Shown here: piece after piece, positions 1-7,802 of the stretch | Layout of the letters: every line of letters starts with the position of its first letter | Position numbering within the stretch: position 1 is the first letter of the stretch | NCBI GenBank assembly: GCA_045629305.1 | Contig: JAZQQZ010000025.1 | Location: 4,799-68,798 of the forward strand | Reading direction: 5' to 3' | Length of the DNA: 64,000 nt | From: UBA1227 sp045629305 | Lineage (GTDB): Bacteria > Bacillota > Clostridia > Oscillospirales > Acutalibacteraceae | Notes under the pieces: model-generated | Told to the model about the DNA's origin: nothing | What the model saw: only the letters and a program-made list of their open reading frames with translations | The model's database searches: none | Translations under genes and position numbers: made by a program

Positions 1-600
1 GCAAAGGATGTGGAAGTAATCTACGGCCCGAACATCAAGCCTTTCCCAGACTCCAATGTTCTCACAGACGAGATCTCTGCCCCAGCAATTCTCAAGGTCG
101 GTGACAATATCACAACCGACCATATCATGCCTGCTGGCGCGAAGATTCTCCCTTATCGTTCCAACATCCCATTCCTTTCACAGTTCTGCTTTAAACAGTG
201 CGATCCGAATTTCGCAGAGAACTGCAAAGCAGCTGGCAAGGGATTCATCATCGGTGGAGCGAACTACGGCCAGGGCTCATCACGTGAGCACGCTGCCCTT
301 GTTCCTCTCTACCTCGGCATCAAGGCCGTCATCTCTAAGAGTTTCGCACGTATCCATGCTGCGAACCTTATCAATGCCGGCATCATGCCTCTCACATTTG
401 AAAATGCAGACGACTACGACAAGATTGACCAAGGTGACTCGCTCGTTCTTAAGAACGTATTTGCAGCACTCGACAGTGGTAATTTCGTTCTTGTTGACAA
501 GACCAAGGGTATCGAAATCCCTCTCGTAGGCGTATTTACAGATAGACAGAAGGACATTCTCAAAGCAGGCGACCTTCTCCAGTACACAAAACAGAAATAA
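1..600 (+). CDS. acn: Aconitate hydratase, C-terminal part (5' end outside window)
   Basis: This is the last 199 codons of an aconitase; the reading frame is already open at base 1, so the true start lies upstream. Aconitase interconverts citrate and isocitrate in the TCA cycle with a [4Fe-4S] cluster. What is visible is the C-terminal swivel domain: the motif VGDNITTDHIMPAGA near its start and GGANYGQGSSREHAA, the conserved substrate-binding serine/arginine loop. The cluster-binding cysteines lie in the missing part. The next gene, isocitrate dehydrogenase, starts 10 bases after the stop with a GGATG-like ribosome site, so the two consecutive TCA enzymes are probably one operon, followed by rex. 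The swivel sequence fits the monomeric mitochondrial-type aconitase family, but the assignment rests on the C-terminal domain alone. Confidence 0.93.
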   Translation, partial: AKDVEVIYGPNIKPFPDSNVLTDEISAPAILKVGDNITTDHIMPAGAKILPYRSNIPFLSQFCFKQCDPNFAENCKAAGKGFIIGGANYGQGSSREHAALVPLYLGIKAVISKSFARIHAANLINAGIMPLTFENADDYDKIDQGDSLVLKNVFAALDSGNFVLVDKTKGIEIPLVGVFTDRQKDILKAGDLLQYTKQK

Positions 601-610
601 GGATGAAAAT

Positions 611-1771
611 ATGAGTTACGAAAATTATGTAAATGAAGCATGCGAGAAATTCCGTGAGGTTCTAAACGAACAGCTCGCGAGAGTTGAACGCATGGAAAAT
701 GATAAAGACAAGGTAGACTTTAAGGCACTTCCTGAGATTCGAATCGGCATCTGTGGTGGTGACGGCATCGGCCCTATCATCACACATGAGGCCGAGCGTC
801 TCCTCGAATTCCTTCTCGATGAAGATGTAAAATCAGGAAAGATTAAATTCGTCGAGATCGATGGTCTTACAATTGAGAACCGTATGGCATGTGGCAAAGC
901 TATCCCAGACGATGTTCTTGCAGAGCTCAAGACCTGTCCTGTAATCCTTAAAGGACCTACAACTACTCCGACAGGCGGCACTTTGGAGAGTGCGAACGTC
1001 GCTATGCGCCGTGAGCTTGACCTCTACGCCAATGTACGCCCTGTCGCAGTACCTGAGGAAGGAATCGACTGGATTTTCTTCAGAGAGAATACAGAGGGTG
1101 AATATGTTCTCGGTAGCCGTGGCTACGAGATTCCAGAGAAGCTCGCTGTAGACTTCAAGGTAACAACTAACCCTGGTACAGAGAGAATTGTTCGTACAGC
1201 ATTTGAGTATGCTAAGAACAACGGCAAGAACAATGTCGCCATCGTAACCAAGGCCAATATTATGAAGAAGACAGATGGTAAGTTCTCAACAATCGCTCAT
1301 AAGATTGCCGAGGAATACCCTGATATAACAGCCGAGGAATGGTTCATCGATATAATGACAGCCAACCTCGTAAACCCAGAGCGTAGATCACAGTTCCAGG
1401 TATTCGTTCTCCCTAACCTCTACGGCGACATCATCACAGATGAAGCTGCTCAGATTCAGGGTGGCGTTGGAACAGCAGGTTCTGCTAACATGGGCGACCA
1501 CTATGCAATGTTCGAGGCCATTCATGGCTCCGCACCTCGTATGATCGAACGCGGTGATGGCGCTTATGCGAACCCGGCCTCGATGTTCAAGGCAGCAGAG
1601 ATGCTCCTTCGCCATATCGGCTATACAGACAAAGCCGATATTCTCGCGAATGCAATGAGCATCTGCCTTGAGAAGGAGAAAAAGTACGTCATCACAGGTA
1701 GATCAAATGGTGCTACATGTGAAGAGTTCGGTAACTATGTAATGGACACTGTAAAGTCCCTCGAAGAATAG
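611..1771 (+). CDS. icd: Isocitrate dehydrogenase, NAD-type (isocitrate/isopropylmalate dehydrogenase family)
   Basis: The 386-residue protein belongs to the beta-decarboxylating dehydrogenase family. Visible signatures are GGDGIGP near residue 50, the substrate loop LESANVAMRRELDLYANVRP (the serine and arginines that bind the carboxylates), RENTEGEY, the catalytic lysine in VTKANIMKKTDG, the metal-binding aspartates in LYGDIITDEAAQ, and the nucleotide loop HGSAPRM. The serine in LESANVAMRR favours isocitrate over isopropylmalate, and the position directly after aconitase supports this. It would convert isocitrate to 2-oxoglutarate, mainly to feed glutamate synthesis in an anaerobe. The N-terminal extension of about 45 residues before the Rossmann-like core is longer than in isopropylmalate dehydrogenases. 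Cofactor (NAD or NADP) is inferred from family resemblance only. Confidence 0.9.
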   Translation: MSYENYVNEACEKFREVLNEQLARVERMENDKDKVDFKALPEIRIGICGGDGIGPIITHEAERLLEFLLDEDVKSGKIKFVEIDGLTIENRMACGKAIPDDVLAELKTCPVILKGPTTTPTGGTLESANVAMRRELDLYANVRPVAVPEEGIDWIFFRENTEGEYVLGSRGYEIPEKLAVDFKVTTNPGTERIVRTAFEYAKNNGKNNVAIVTKANIMKKTDGKFSTIAHKIAEEYPDITAEEWFIDIMTANLVNPERRSQFQVFVLPNLYGDIITDEAAQIQGGVGTAGSANMGDHYAMFEAIHGSAPRMIERGDGAYANPASMFKAAEMLLRHIGYTDKADILANAMSICLEKEKKYVITGRSNGATCEEFGNYVMDTVKSLEE

Positions 1772-1781
1772 GAGAATTATT

Positions 1782-2417
1782 ATGGGATCAAAGTATATTT
1801 CCATTTCAGTAATCAAGAGACTCCCTCGTTACTACCGTTTCCTCGGTATTCTTAAAGACTCAGGTATGGTACGTATCTCATCTCGTGAACTTGCAGATAG
1901 AATGGGGCTCTCCGCTTCCCAGATTAGACAGGACCTCAATTGCTTCGGCGGTTTCGGTCAACAGGGATACGGTTACAATATCGAAATCCTCCAGACAGAG
2001 ATTGGTAAGATTCTCGGTGTTGATTCAGGTCTTAAGACAATACTCATCGGTGCCGGCAATCTCGGTAGAACTCTCGCTGATGCGATAGAGTTCGAGAAGC
2101 GCGGTTTCCAGCTCATCGGTGTATTCGATAAGAACCCTAATCTCGCAGGCCAGGTAATTGCCGGCATGCCTATCCGTTCATCAGCAGACATCGAAGATTT
2201 CTGCAAAGAGAACGGCGTAAAGGTTGCAATTCTTTGTATCCCTTATGAAGAAGCAGTTGAGATTATCGACACACTTATACTCGACTGTAAAATTAAGGGA
2301 TTCTGGAACTTCTCACACTACAATATCAATGAAAAATACCCTCGTGCCATCGTTGAGAATGTACACTTCAACGATAGTCTTATGACACTTTGCTATCAGA
2401 TTATTAACGAGGACTAA
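1782..2417 (+). CDS. rex: Redox-sensing transcriptional repressor Rex
   Basis: The 211-residue length is typical for Rex. An N-terminal winged helix (residues about 5-80) carries SSRELADRMGLSASQIRQDL, followed by GGFGQQGYGY, both diagnostic. A Rossmann domain follows with GAGNLGRTLADA, which binds NADH/NAD+, and a C-terminal domain-swap helix ends near residue 211. Rex releases DNA when the NADH/NAD+ ratio rises and so controls fermentation and anaerobic respiration genes. It lies 10 bases downstream of isocitrate dehydrogenase with a GGAG ribosome site, an unusual partner that suggests co-transcription of the sensor with NADH-producing enzymes. No Rex-type operator (TTGTTAA-N4-TTAACAA) was seen within the window, so its targets are probably elsewhere or upstream. 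Confidence 0.95.
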   Translation: MGSKYISISVIKRLPRYYRFLGILKDSGMVRISSRELADRMGLSASQIRQDLNCFGGFGQQGYGYNIEILQTEIGKILGVDSGLKTILIGAGNLGRTLADAIEFEKRGFQLIGVFDKNPNLAGQVIAGMPIRSSADIEDFCKENGVKVAILCIPYEEAVEIIDTLILDCKIKGFWNFSHYNINEKYPRAIVENVHFNDSLMTLCYQIINED

Positions 2418-2429
2418 TAGGCGGTAATT

Positions 2430-3107
2430 ATGAAACAATTGCTTAATCACTTGCCTCTCGATATTGTTCCTCATCCGGACGGATTTATTATCGTTGTACC
2501 GGATGGCAAAGATGAGCAAGGCAAAATGAAGATATCTTTCCGTTTCTATAACTTCGCTACACGTAAGGTTCAGCGCGTAAAGCGCAGCTTCTACGCGCAG
2601 TATAAGTTCGGACACGGATATATAGAAATTGCACAGCAGATCAAGGACTATATCACATGCACTGTATGCGAGGGTCCTGAAGGATATATCAATGTTGTAT
2701 ATCCAACTGGAGAAATTGGAATATTTGACCTCGGTGGCAATCTCGTTTTCACAGGTGACCTCTCCTATCACGACTCACCTGTACGTTCTTGCGCACCGGA
2801 AGACGATTATATCTGGTGCTGCGTACCAGATCAGAACGCTATCGTAAGATATTCCAAGAAATTGCAGCGAATCGACTTCCGTATCGGTGGTGCAGACACC
2901 ACTGCCATCGGTAGACCGATGGCCATCTCACGTATCGGCAACACCCTTTACGTGTGCTGCAAGAACTCCCAGAACATAAAGAAAATTGACCTCGAAAACT
3001 ACGTAGCTACAGACTATAAGAAGTTCGAGGAACCAGTTCTTAGATATATGCAGGTCGCTGGACGCGAGGTAGTAGTCCTCTCCTCCGGTATCTATATGCT
3101 TGACTAA
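2430..3107 (+). CDS. Hypothetical protein, beta-rich, possibly propeller-like
   Basis: I do not recognise this 225-residue protein. It has no signal peptide and no membrane segment. The sequence is strongly beta-rich with repeated short blocks of the kind seen in beta-propellers, for example GYINVVYPTGEIGIFDLGG, DDYIWCCVPDQNAIVRYSK and NTLYVCCKNSQNIKKIDLENY, each ending in an aspartate or tyrosine turn. It starts 12 bases after rex with GGCGG upstream of the ATG and ends 15 bases before larE, so it sits inside the rex-larEBC2 transcript. Function is unknown; a role beside the nickel cofactor genes would be guilt by association only. Confidence 0.7.
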   Translation: MKQLLNHLPLDIVPHPDGFIIVVPDGKDEQGKMKISFRFYNFATRKVQRVKRSFYAQYKFGHGYIEIAQQIKDYITCTVCEGPEGYINVVYPTGEIGIFDLGGNLVFTGDLSYHDSPVRSCAPEDDYIWCCVPDQNAIVRYSKKLQRIDFRIGGADTTAIGRPMAISRIGNTLYVCCKNSQNIKKIDLENYVATDYKKFEEPVLRYMQVAGREVVVLSSGIYMLD

Positions 3108-3122
3108 TGAAAGGAACGCCAT

Positions 3123-3851
3123 ATGAGTAAAAGCTCTCAGCTTCTCAAAGCGACGCTTCGAGAGATTGCGCCCGACGGAAAACTTGCGATAGCTTTTTCC
3201 GGTGGCGTTGACAGCACAATTCTCTACGAAGTGGCGCGTAAAGCGGGATTTGACATTCTACTTCTAACATTCGATCTCAAGAAAGCTCTTGAGATTCCTG
3301 AGGTATGCAATAATGACAAGCAACGCTGCTACTATTGTAAGTCGCTCATGATGAAGACCTTGAAAAAGGAAGCACTCGCCAAAGGATATTCTGTACTCAT
3401 CGACGGCACCAATGCCGACGACCTCACAGAATATCGTCCAGGACTTAAAGCACTCTCTGAGAACGGTGTTCTAAGTCCTATTGCAATGAGTGGAATAACC
3501 AAGAAAGAACTCCGCAGAATAGGCCGTGAGATGCATCTTCCAATTGCCTATAAAGCGTCGTCGCCATGCGGTCTCACGCGTTTCCCTTACGGCACTCACG
3601 TGACACCGGAGATGCTCGACGCAGTAGAAGTTGCAGAGCAATATCTCAAAGAACTCGGTTATGAATTCTGCAGAGTTAGAGTATATGGGAAAGAGGCCAA
3701 GGTCGAGGTAGAACTCGGTCTTATCGACCACCCTCCTATTGACACAGACCACATCTTAGAAATCATGAAATCCATCGGAGTAAAATCCGTAACTATAGAT
3801 CCTAAAGGTTTCCGCTCGGGAACAATGGATGAAGGAGAAAACAATGGCTGA
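3123..3851 (+). CDS. larE: LarE, ATP-dependent sulfur transferase for nickel-pincer cofactor
   Basis: LarE activates the carboxylates of biscarboxylated nicotinic acid with ATP and inserts sulfur, one step of nickel-pincer nucleotide synthesis for lactate racemase-type enzymes. The PP-loop AFSGGVDSTIL lies at residues 24-34; QRCYYCK at about 67-73 matches the family RCYxCK motif; ASSPCGLTRFPYGT contains Cys149, at the place of the sacrificial cysteine in LarE of lactobacilli. Only this one cysteine is seen there, so a sulfur-sacrificing mechanism rather than a [4Fe-4S]-dependent one is more likely. At 242 residues it is somewhat short: the stretch between LLTFD and RCYYCK is compressed. A GAAAGGAACG site precedes the ATG, and the 3' end overlaps larB by 8 bases. 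Confidence 0.9.
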   Translation: MSKSSQLLKATLREIAPDGKLAIAFSGGVDSTILYEVARKAGFDILLLTFDLKKALEIPEVCNNDKQRCYYCKSLMMKTLKKEALAKGYSVLIDGTNADDLTEYRPGLKALSENGVLSPIAMSGITKKELRRIGREMHLPIAYKASSPCGLTRFPYGTHVTPEMLDAVEVAEQYLKELGYEFCRVRVYGKEAKVEVELGLIDHPPIDTDHILEIMKSIGVKSVTIDPKGFRSGTMDEGENNG

Positions 3852-4533
3852 CAAAACTTTTGAAAATGTAGGCGATTTCGCCTGCCTTGATCTTGAGAGA
3901 AAGAAACGCACAGGTTTCCCTGAGGTCGTATTCTGTCAAGGTAAGCCAGTTGACCAGGCAGTCGCAATCTTCAAGAAGCTCTATGAGGCAAACGGACTTG
4001 TGCTTGGCACACGTGCATCCCTCGAGCAATATAAGGCTGTTAAACTTGAAATCCCTGAGGCAGTATGGCATGACGATGCACGTTGCATCACAATTGGTGA
4101 GCCAAAGGAGACTTTGGGTCGTGTTGCAGTCTGCACAGCAGGCACAACCGACATACCTGTTGCCGAAGAGGCAGCAGTGACCGCATATATGTGCGGTGCC
4201 AAAGTCGACAAGTTCTACGATGTAGGGGTTGCCGGTATCCACCGTCTCCTCTCTAAAATTGACGACATCCGCAAAGCAAATGCAATCGTTGCAGTTGCGG
4301 GCATGGAAGGTGCTCTCTGCACCGTAATCGGCGGACTTGTAGACGTTCCCGTTATCGCTGTTCCGACATCTGTTGGCTACGGTGCTAACTTTGGAGGCGT
4401 CTCAGCCCTTCTTGCGATGATCAATTCATGTGCAGCTGGTACAACAGTTGTCAACATCGATAACGGCTTTGGAGCCGGCTACAGCGCCGCTCAGATAAAT
4501 AGAATGACAGTTGGAGGTCGTGACAATGGCTAA
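3844..4533 (+). CDS. larB: LarB, nicotinate adenine dinucleotide carboxylase/hydrolase
   Basis: LarB carboxylates and hydrolyses nicotinic acid adenine dinucleotide, the first step of nickel-pincer nucleotide synthesis. The 229-residue protein has the PurE-like (AIR carboxylase) C-terminal half: GTTDIPVAEEAAVTAYMCG near residue 98, then GMEGALCTVIGGLVDVPVIA and PTSVGYGANFGGVSALLAM, ending with GFGAGY. The start at 3844 is chosen because GAAGGAG lies 8 bases before it; an in-frame ATG at 3829 would put the ribosome site inside the gene. The start overlaps the end of larE and the stop overlaps the larC2 start (ATGGCTAA), so the three genes are translationally coupled. Confidence 0.92.
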   Translation: MADKTFENVGDFACLDLERKKRTGFPEVVFCQGKPVDQAVAIFKKLYEANGLVLGTRASLEQYKAVKLEIPEAVWHDDARCITIGEPKETLGRVAVCTAGTTDIPVAEEAAVTAYMCGAKVDKFYDVGVAGIHRLLSKIDDIRKANAIVAVAGMEGALCTVIGGLVDVPVIAVPTSVGYGANFGGVSALLAMINSCAAGTTVVNIDNGFGAGYSAAQINRMTVGGRDNG

Positions 4534-4945
4534 AGATAAAATCATTCTTCTCGAGACCAATATCGACGACTGTTCAAGTGAGGTACTCGGATATACACTC
4601 GACAAGCTTTTCGAAGCCGGTGTAAAAGATGCTTGGTTCACACCAATCTATATGAAGAAATCTCGCCCAGCCTATTCCCTCTCTGTTATGTGCAAAGAGG
4701 AAGAAGAGGAAGCAGCTATCAAGATTATCTTCAAGCACACATCAGCCGTAGGTCTTCGCCGTAGCGAAATGGACCGCATCATCATGGATCGTAACCCTGT
4801 TACAGTTGAGACAGAGTATGGACTCATCCGTGGCAACAAATTTACATATGAAGACATAGAAAAAGTCTCTCTCGAATATAAGAGTGCGGCTGCACTCGCA
4901 GACGAGAAAGACGTATCTATAAATGATATATATAAGAATTATTAA
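4526..4945 (+). CDS. larC2: LarC2-like nickel insertion protein (C-terminal domain of LarC only)
   Basis: The 139-residue protein matches the C-terminal domain of LarC, the CTP-dependent nickel cyclometallase of nickel-pincer nucleotide synthesis: ETNIDDCSSEVLGYTLDKL at its N-terminus, then WFTPIYMKKSRPAYSLSVMC, and a basic/acidic tail. In Lactiplantibacillus plantarum LarC is made as LarC1 plus LarC2 through a programmed frameshift. Here no LarC1 sequence lies between larB and this gene, which overlap by 8 bases, and none was found elsewhere in the window. GGAGG at 4513-4517 sets the start at 4526 rather than the TTG at 4511. LarC1 may be encoded elsewhere, or this form may work without it. 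A strong terminator follows. Confidence 0.85.
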   Translation: MAKDKIILLETNIDDCSSEVLGYTLDKLFEAGVKDAWFTPIYMKKSRPAYSLSVMCKEEEEEAAIKIIFKHTSAVGLRRSEMDRIIMDRNPVTVETEYGLIRGNKFTYEDIEKVSLEYKSAAALADEKDVSINDIYKNY

Positions 4946-4954
4946 TATAAAAAT

Positions 4955-4982
4955 AAAGGGCTCAGGAATCCTGAGCCCTTTT
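4955..4982. terminator. Bidirectional rho-independent terminator
   Basis: A 12-bp perfect stem (AAAGGGCTCAGG / CCTGAGCCCTTT) with an AAT loop lies between the converging larC2 and phosphohexomutase genes. It is followed by T-rich sequence on the plus strand and preceded by A-rich sequence, so it can end transcription from both sides. Confidence 0.9.
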
Positions 4983-4990
4983 ATTATGCC

Positions 4991-6508
4991 TTAAAATGGG
5001 AGTTCCAATTTATCGTACTTTGAGAGGAATGTCTTCATATCTTGGAGCATTGGGGTAATCTGTCCCTCGATATTCGTCTCAATGTTAAGTGGAAGAATTG
5101 GATCATGAACTGAAAGTCTGAGAAGAAGCCAGCCATCTGACTCTGTACGTGTGGCACGTACGCCCTCGAAACTGTCGTTTGCAACGACATACTCAGGTGC
5201 AGCGCGAAGCCACTCATCAAGGTCAGCGAGGACTTTCTCGCCATATGCCTTGAAGTCCGGGTCAAGGATCTTAACTCTGTACTCCTCTGCCTCTACTGGC
5301 TCTTGAAGATTCTCAATAAGAGAATCGAGGGTCTTGCCCTCTTTTGCAAGCTGAGCAGACTTGATAATAATCTTGGTCATAAGATATGCGCCATCATCGA
5401 GGAAATAGTTCTCTCTCATAGCAGCGTGACCAGATGTCTCAATTGCAAGTGGTGAGTTGACACACTCATCCATATTGAGTCTCTTAGACTCGTTGATAAC
5501 GTTCTTATATCCTCTCTTGAAACGGTGGTGCTTGCCGCAGAGGTCCTCTTCAATGAACTTTTTAAGTCCAGAAGATGTAACCGAGTCAGTAACGATTGTA
5601 CCGCCTTCGTTGCCCTCAAGAGCAATTACAGAGGCAAGTGCAATAAGAGCGTTACGATTTATCTCTTTACCGTCTGCTGCAACGCAGGCTGCACGGTCTA
5701 CGTCGGTGTCGAAGATTACGCCGAGGTCGGCGCCGTTGTCGAGCACGGCTTTGGAGATGGCAGCCATAGCCACCTTATTCTCTGGATTAGGAATATGATT
5801 CGGGAACATACCGTCAGGATTAAGGAACTGGCTGCCCTCGACATCGGCACCGAGTGGTGCGAGCACTTTCTCGGCATAGAAGCCACCGACGCCGTTGCCT
5901 GCGTCTACAACGATATGAAATCCACGAAGTGGGCGAAGATAATCATCAGCATTTACTGCTTCGCAGATCTTATCGCGGAGCATAGATGCATAATTGGTCA
6001 TATACTGCTCAATTGAAATTTTGCCCTTTGGCATATCTGCTGGAATTTCCGGCTTTATACCATATTGAGCATTGGTAAGAATCGCTTCAATATCATAGCC
6101 CTCAAGTCCACCATTTCTTGTAAAGAACTTAAGACCGTTCTTATTCCAAGGATGATGAGATGCTGTGATTTGAATTGATGCATCGCAGTCAAAATCAACA
6201 GTTGTCATGAACATTGCTGGTGTCGATGCAAGACCGCAGTCCTTGATTGTAATTCCACATTCGATAAGCGGCGGAAGAACTGCATCTCTGAAACGATCAG
6301 CAGAGATACGTGAGTCATGGCCGAAACCTACTACGTAGGTCTCACCATTGCTAGGAGTCACATTCTCATAGAGCCAAGCAGCGAAGCCGTATGAGATTGC
6401 TGTAAGCACCTCATCGGTGAGATTGATTGGTTCACCAGGAACGCCTTCACATGCGGTACCGCGGATATCTGTTCCGCTTTTAAGTGGTCCGTAAATTTCG
6501 TTTAGCAT
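4991..6508 (-). CDS. Phosphomannomutase/phosphoglucomutase family protein
   Basis: This 505-residue protein belongs to the alpha-D-phosphohexomutase superfamily, which moves phosphate between C1 and C6 of hexoses to supply sugar nucleotides. Visible motifs in order: SGTDIRGTA near the N-terminus, the phosphoserine loop ITASHHPWNKNGLKFF at about residue 115, the Mg-binding DTDVDRA at about 265, the sugar-binding loop ETSGHAAMRENYFLDDGAY at about 355, and a C-terminal phosphate-binding SFEGVRATRTESDGW. In the serine loop proline replaces the more common histidine neighbours only slightly, so activity is expected. It is 16 bases downstream of the lipase in the same direction. Whether mannose or glucose phosphates are preferred cannot be told. 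Confidence 0.9.
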   Translation of the reverse strand: MLNEIYGPLKSGTDIRGTACEGVPGEPINLTDEVLTAISYGFAAWLYENVTPSNGETYVVGFGHDSRISADRFRDAVLPPLIECGITIKDCGLASTPAMFMTTVDFDCDASIQITASHHPWNKNGLKFFTRNGGLEGYDIEAILTNAQYGIKPEIPADMPKGKISIEQYMTNYASMLRDKICEAVNADDYLRPLRGFHIVVDAGNGVGGFYAEKVLAPLGADVEGSQFLNPDGMFPNHIPNPENKVAMAAISKAVLDNGADLGVIFDTDVDRAACVAADGKEINRNALIALASVIALEGNEGGTIVTDSVTSSGLKKFIEEDLCGKHHRFKRGYKNVINESKRLNMDECVNSPLAIETSGHAAMRENYFLDDGAYLMTKIIIKSAQLAKEGKTLDSLIENLQEPVEAEEYRVKILDPDFKAYGEKVLADLDEWLRAAPEYVVANDSFEGVRATRTESDGWLLLRLSVHDPILPLNIETNIEGQITPMLQDMKTFLSKYDKLELPF

Positions 6509-6524
6509 AATTAATACCCCGTTA

Positions 6525-7802
6525 TTATTTTAGACTGTTAACCAGACTAATCATTTTCTCTGTCATTCCATAGAAATTATCAACATCACCTGATGGCGAG
6601 CAATAATATCCATGTGATTGTGCCATATCTGTCGGCATTACAACCCAGGTGCCACGTTCGATAGTCATGCCCTCTGTATAGAACACATGATTGTCCTCTT
6701 CTGTATCCGGGTATTGTGCACTTACGACCGGCACAAGTCCATCGTTTGCCTCCCAGTCCTTGCCAAGATGTCTACCATCAACAATTCCATTTGAAAGGAC
6801 TTTGATGATTTTATTGGAAGGGCCAAGAATATTAGTTCCACTTGGCGTCTGTGCTTCACTCGCATCGCCACCAGTGAGATCTGCAGAATAAGAAATGTAG
6901 TAGATTCCCGGCACTGTCGGGAATTTTTTATTGAGCACTGATGCGCCATTGATAGTCATATCATAGCCACATGTATCTTTAGAGAGACCGACACGTAGAT
7001 CGTTCTTTAGGTTAATCTCATCTGTCATTCCCCACTGATCCATCATAGGGTCATACTTGTTATCCGGATCATAGAGCTTATTCATTACAAATGCGAAAAT
7101 GAAGCAACCGTATGTATCATCGAGTACATCTGCCATAGGCGTACCGTTTGACGGCGAGGCTAAGGTGATGACTGCGTTGATAGCGTGTGCATGGCCACCC
7201 TTGAAAAGTTCTGAGCAGTCATCCGGTGAGGCCTCTACCTCTTCGGTACTGCCGTAAGCAAGGAGTGCTGCAAGCACTCTAATTGTCGGGCCGCCGAAGG
7301 AGTGACCGACAAGATTTATCTTTGACTGAAGATCCCACGCCTCGCCCATTATGGCTTTGCCCGTGTAGTCACGGCCATATCTCTCATGGCCGTACTGCTT
7401 CGAATGGGCCTCGCCATAGTCGACGCGTGTACCAGTGAGCTGCGCGTAGAGCTCACAAGCTCTATCGTAGGCACTGCCCACTGGGCTTACCGACGGAGCA
7501 TAGACCTCGTTGCCTTCGGCACGTAGGTGCTTCATAAGGTCCGTCGCATGACTCATACCCCAATAAGGCATAGTCTCATTCATTGGAGCATCTTCACCCC
7601 AACCTATCATGCCATGTACGAATACATAAGGGTATGGTCCATCTTGATCCAATGTCTTAGATGATTTGATACTTGTGTCGCCCACCGGTTCCACATTCTT
7701 CGCAGTTCCACGTAGTGGAAGTGCAATTGTAATAAGTGGAAGAATGATGAGCAAGATAAGTAGAACCAGCAATAATTTGCCAATAAATTTAAGAATCTTC
7801 AT
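6525..7802 (-). CDS. Membrane-anchored or secreted lipase (alpha/beta hydrolase)
   Basis: The 425-residue protein starts with a basic residue pair and one hydrophobic segment (residues about 10-30, rich in Leu/Ile), a signal peptide or anchor. Next come YPYVFVHGMIGWGEDAP (oxyanion strand, typical of the staphylococcal/thermophilic Bacillus triacylglycerol lipases), YAPSVSPVGSAYDRACELY and the nucleophile elbow NLVGHSFGGPTIR at about residue 167. HAINAVITLASPSNGTPMAD and a late DGLVPVVSAQYP plus MAQSHGYYC supply candidate Asp and His of the triad. It probably hydrolyses lipids or other esters outside the cell. The ATG at 7802 overlaps the kinase stop (TGATG); a TTG three bases earlier is the alternative start. 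Confidence 0.85.
   Translation of the reverse strand: MKILKFIGKLLLVLLILLIILPLITIALPLRGTAKNVEPVGDTSIKSSKTLDQDGPYPYVFVHGMIGWGEDAPMNETMPYWGMSHATDLMKHLRAEGNEVYAPSVSPVGSAYDRACELYAQLTGTRVDYGEAHSKQYGHERYGRDYTGKAIMGEAWDLQSKINLVGHSFGGPTIRVLAALLAYGSTEEVEASPDDCSELFKGGHAHAINAVITLASPSNGTPMADVLDDTYGCFIFAFVMNKLYDPDNKYDPMMDQWGMTDEINLKNDLRVGLSKDTCGYDMTINGASVLNKKFPTVPGIYYISYSADLTGGDASEAQTPSGTNILGPSNKIIKVLSNGIVDGRHLGKDWEANDGLVPVVSAQYPDTEEDNHVFYTEGMTIERGTWVVMPTDMAQSHGYYCSPSGDVDNFYGMTEKMISLVNSLK

Noticed and set aside
3829..3843. Upstream in-frame ATG for larB
   Set aside because: It would place the GAAGGAG ribosome site inside the coding region; the ATG at 3844 has the correct spacing.
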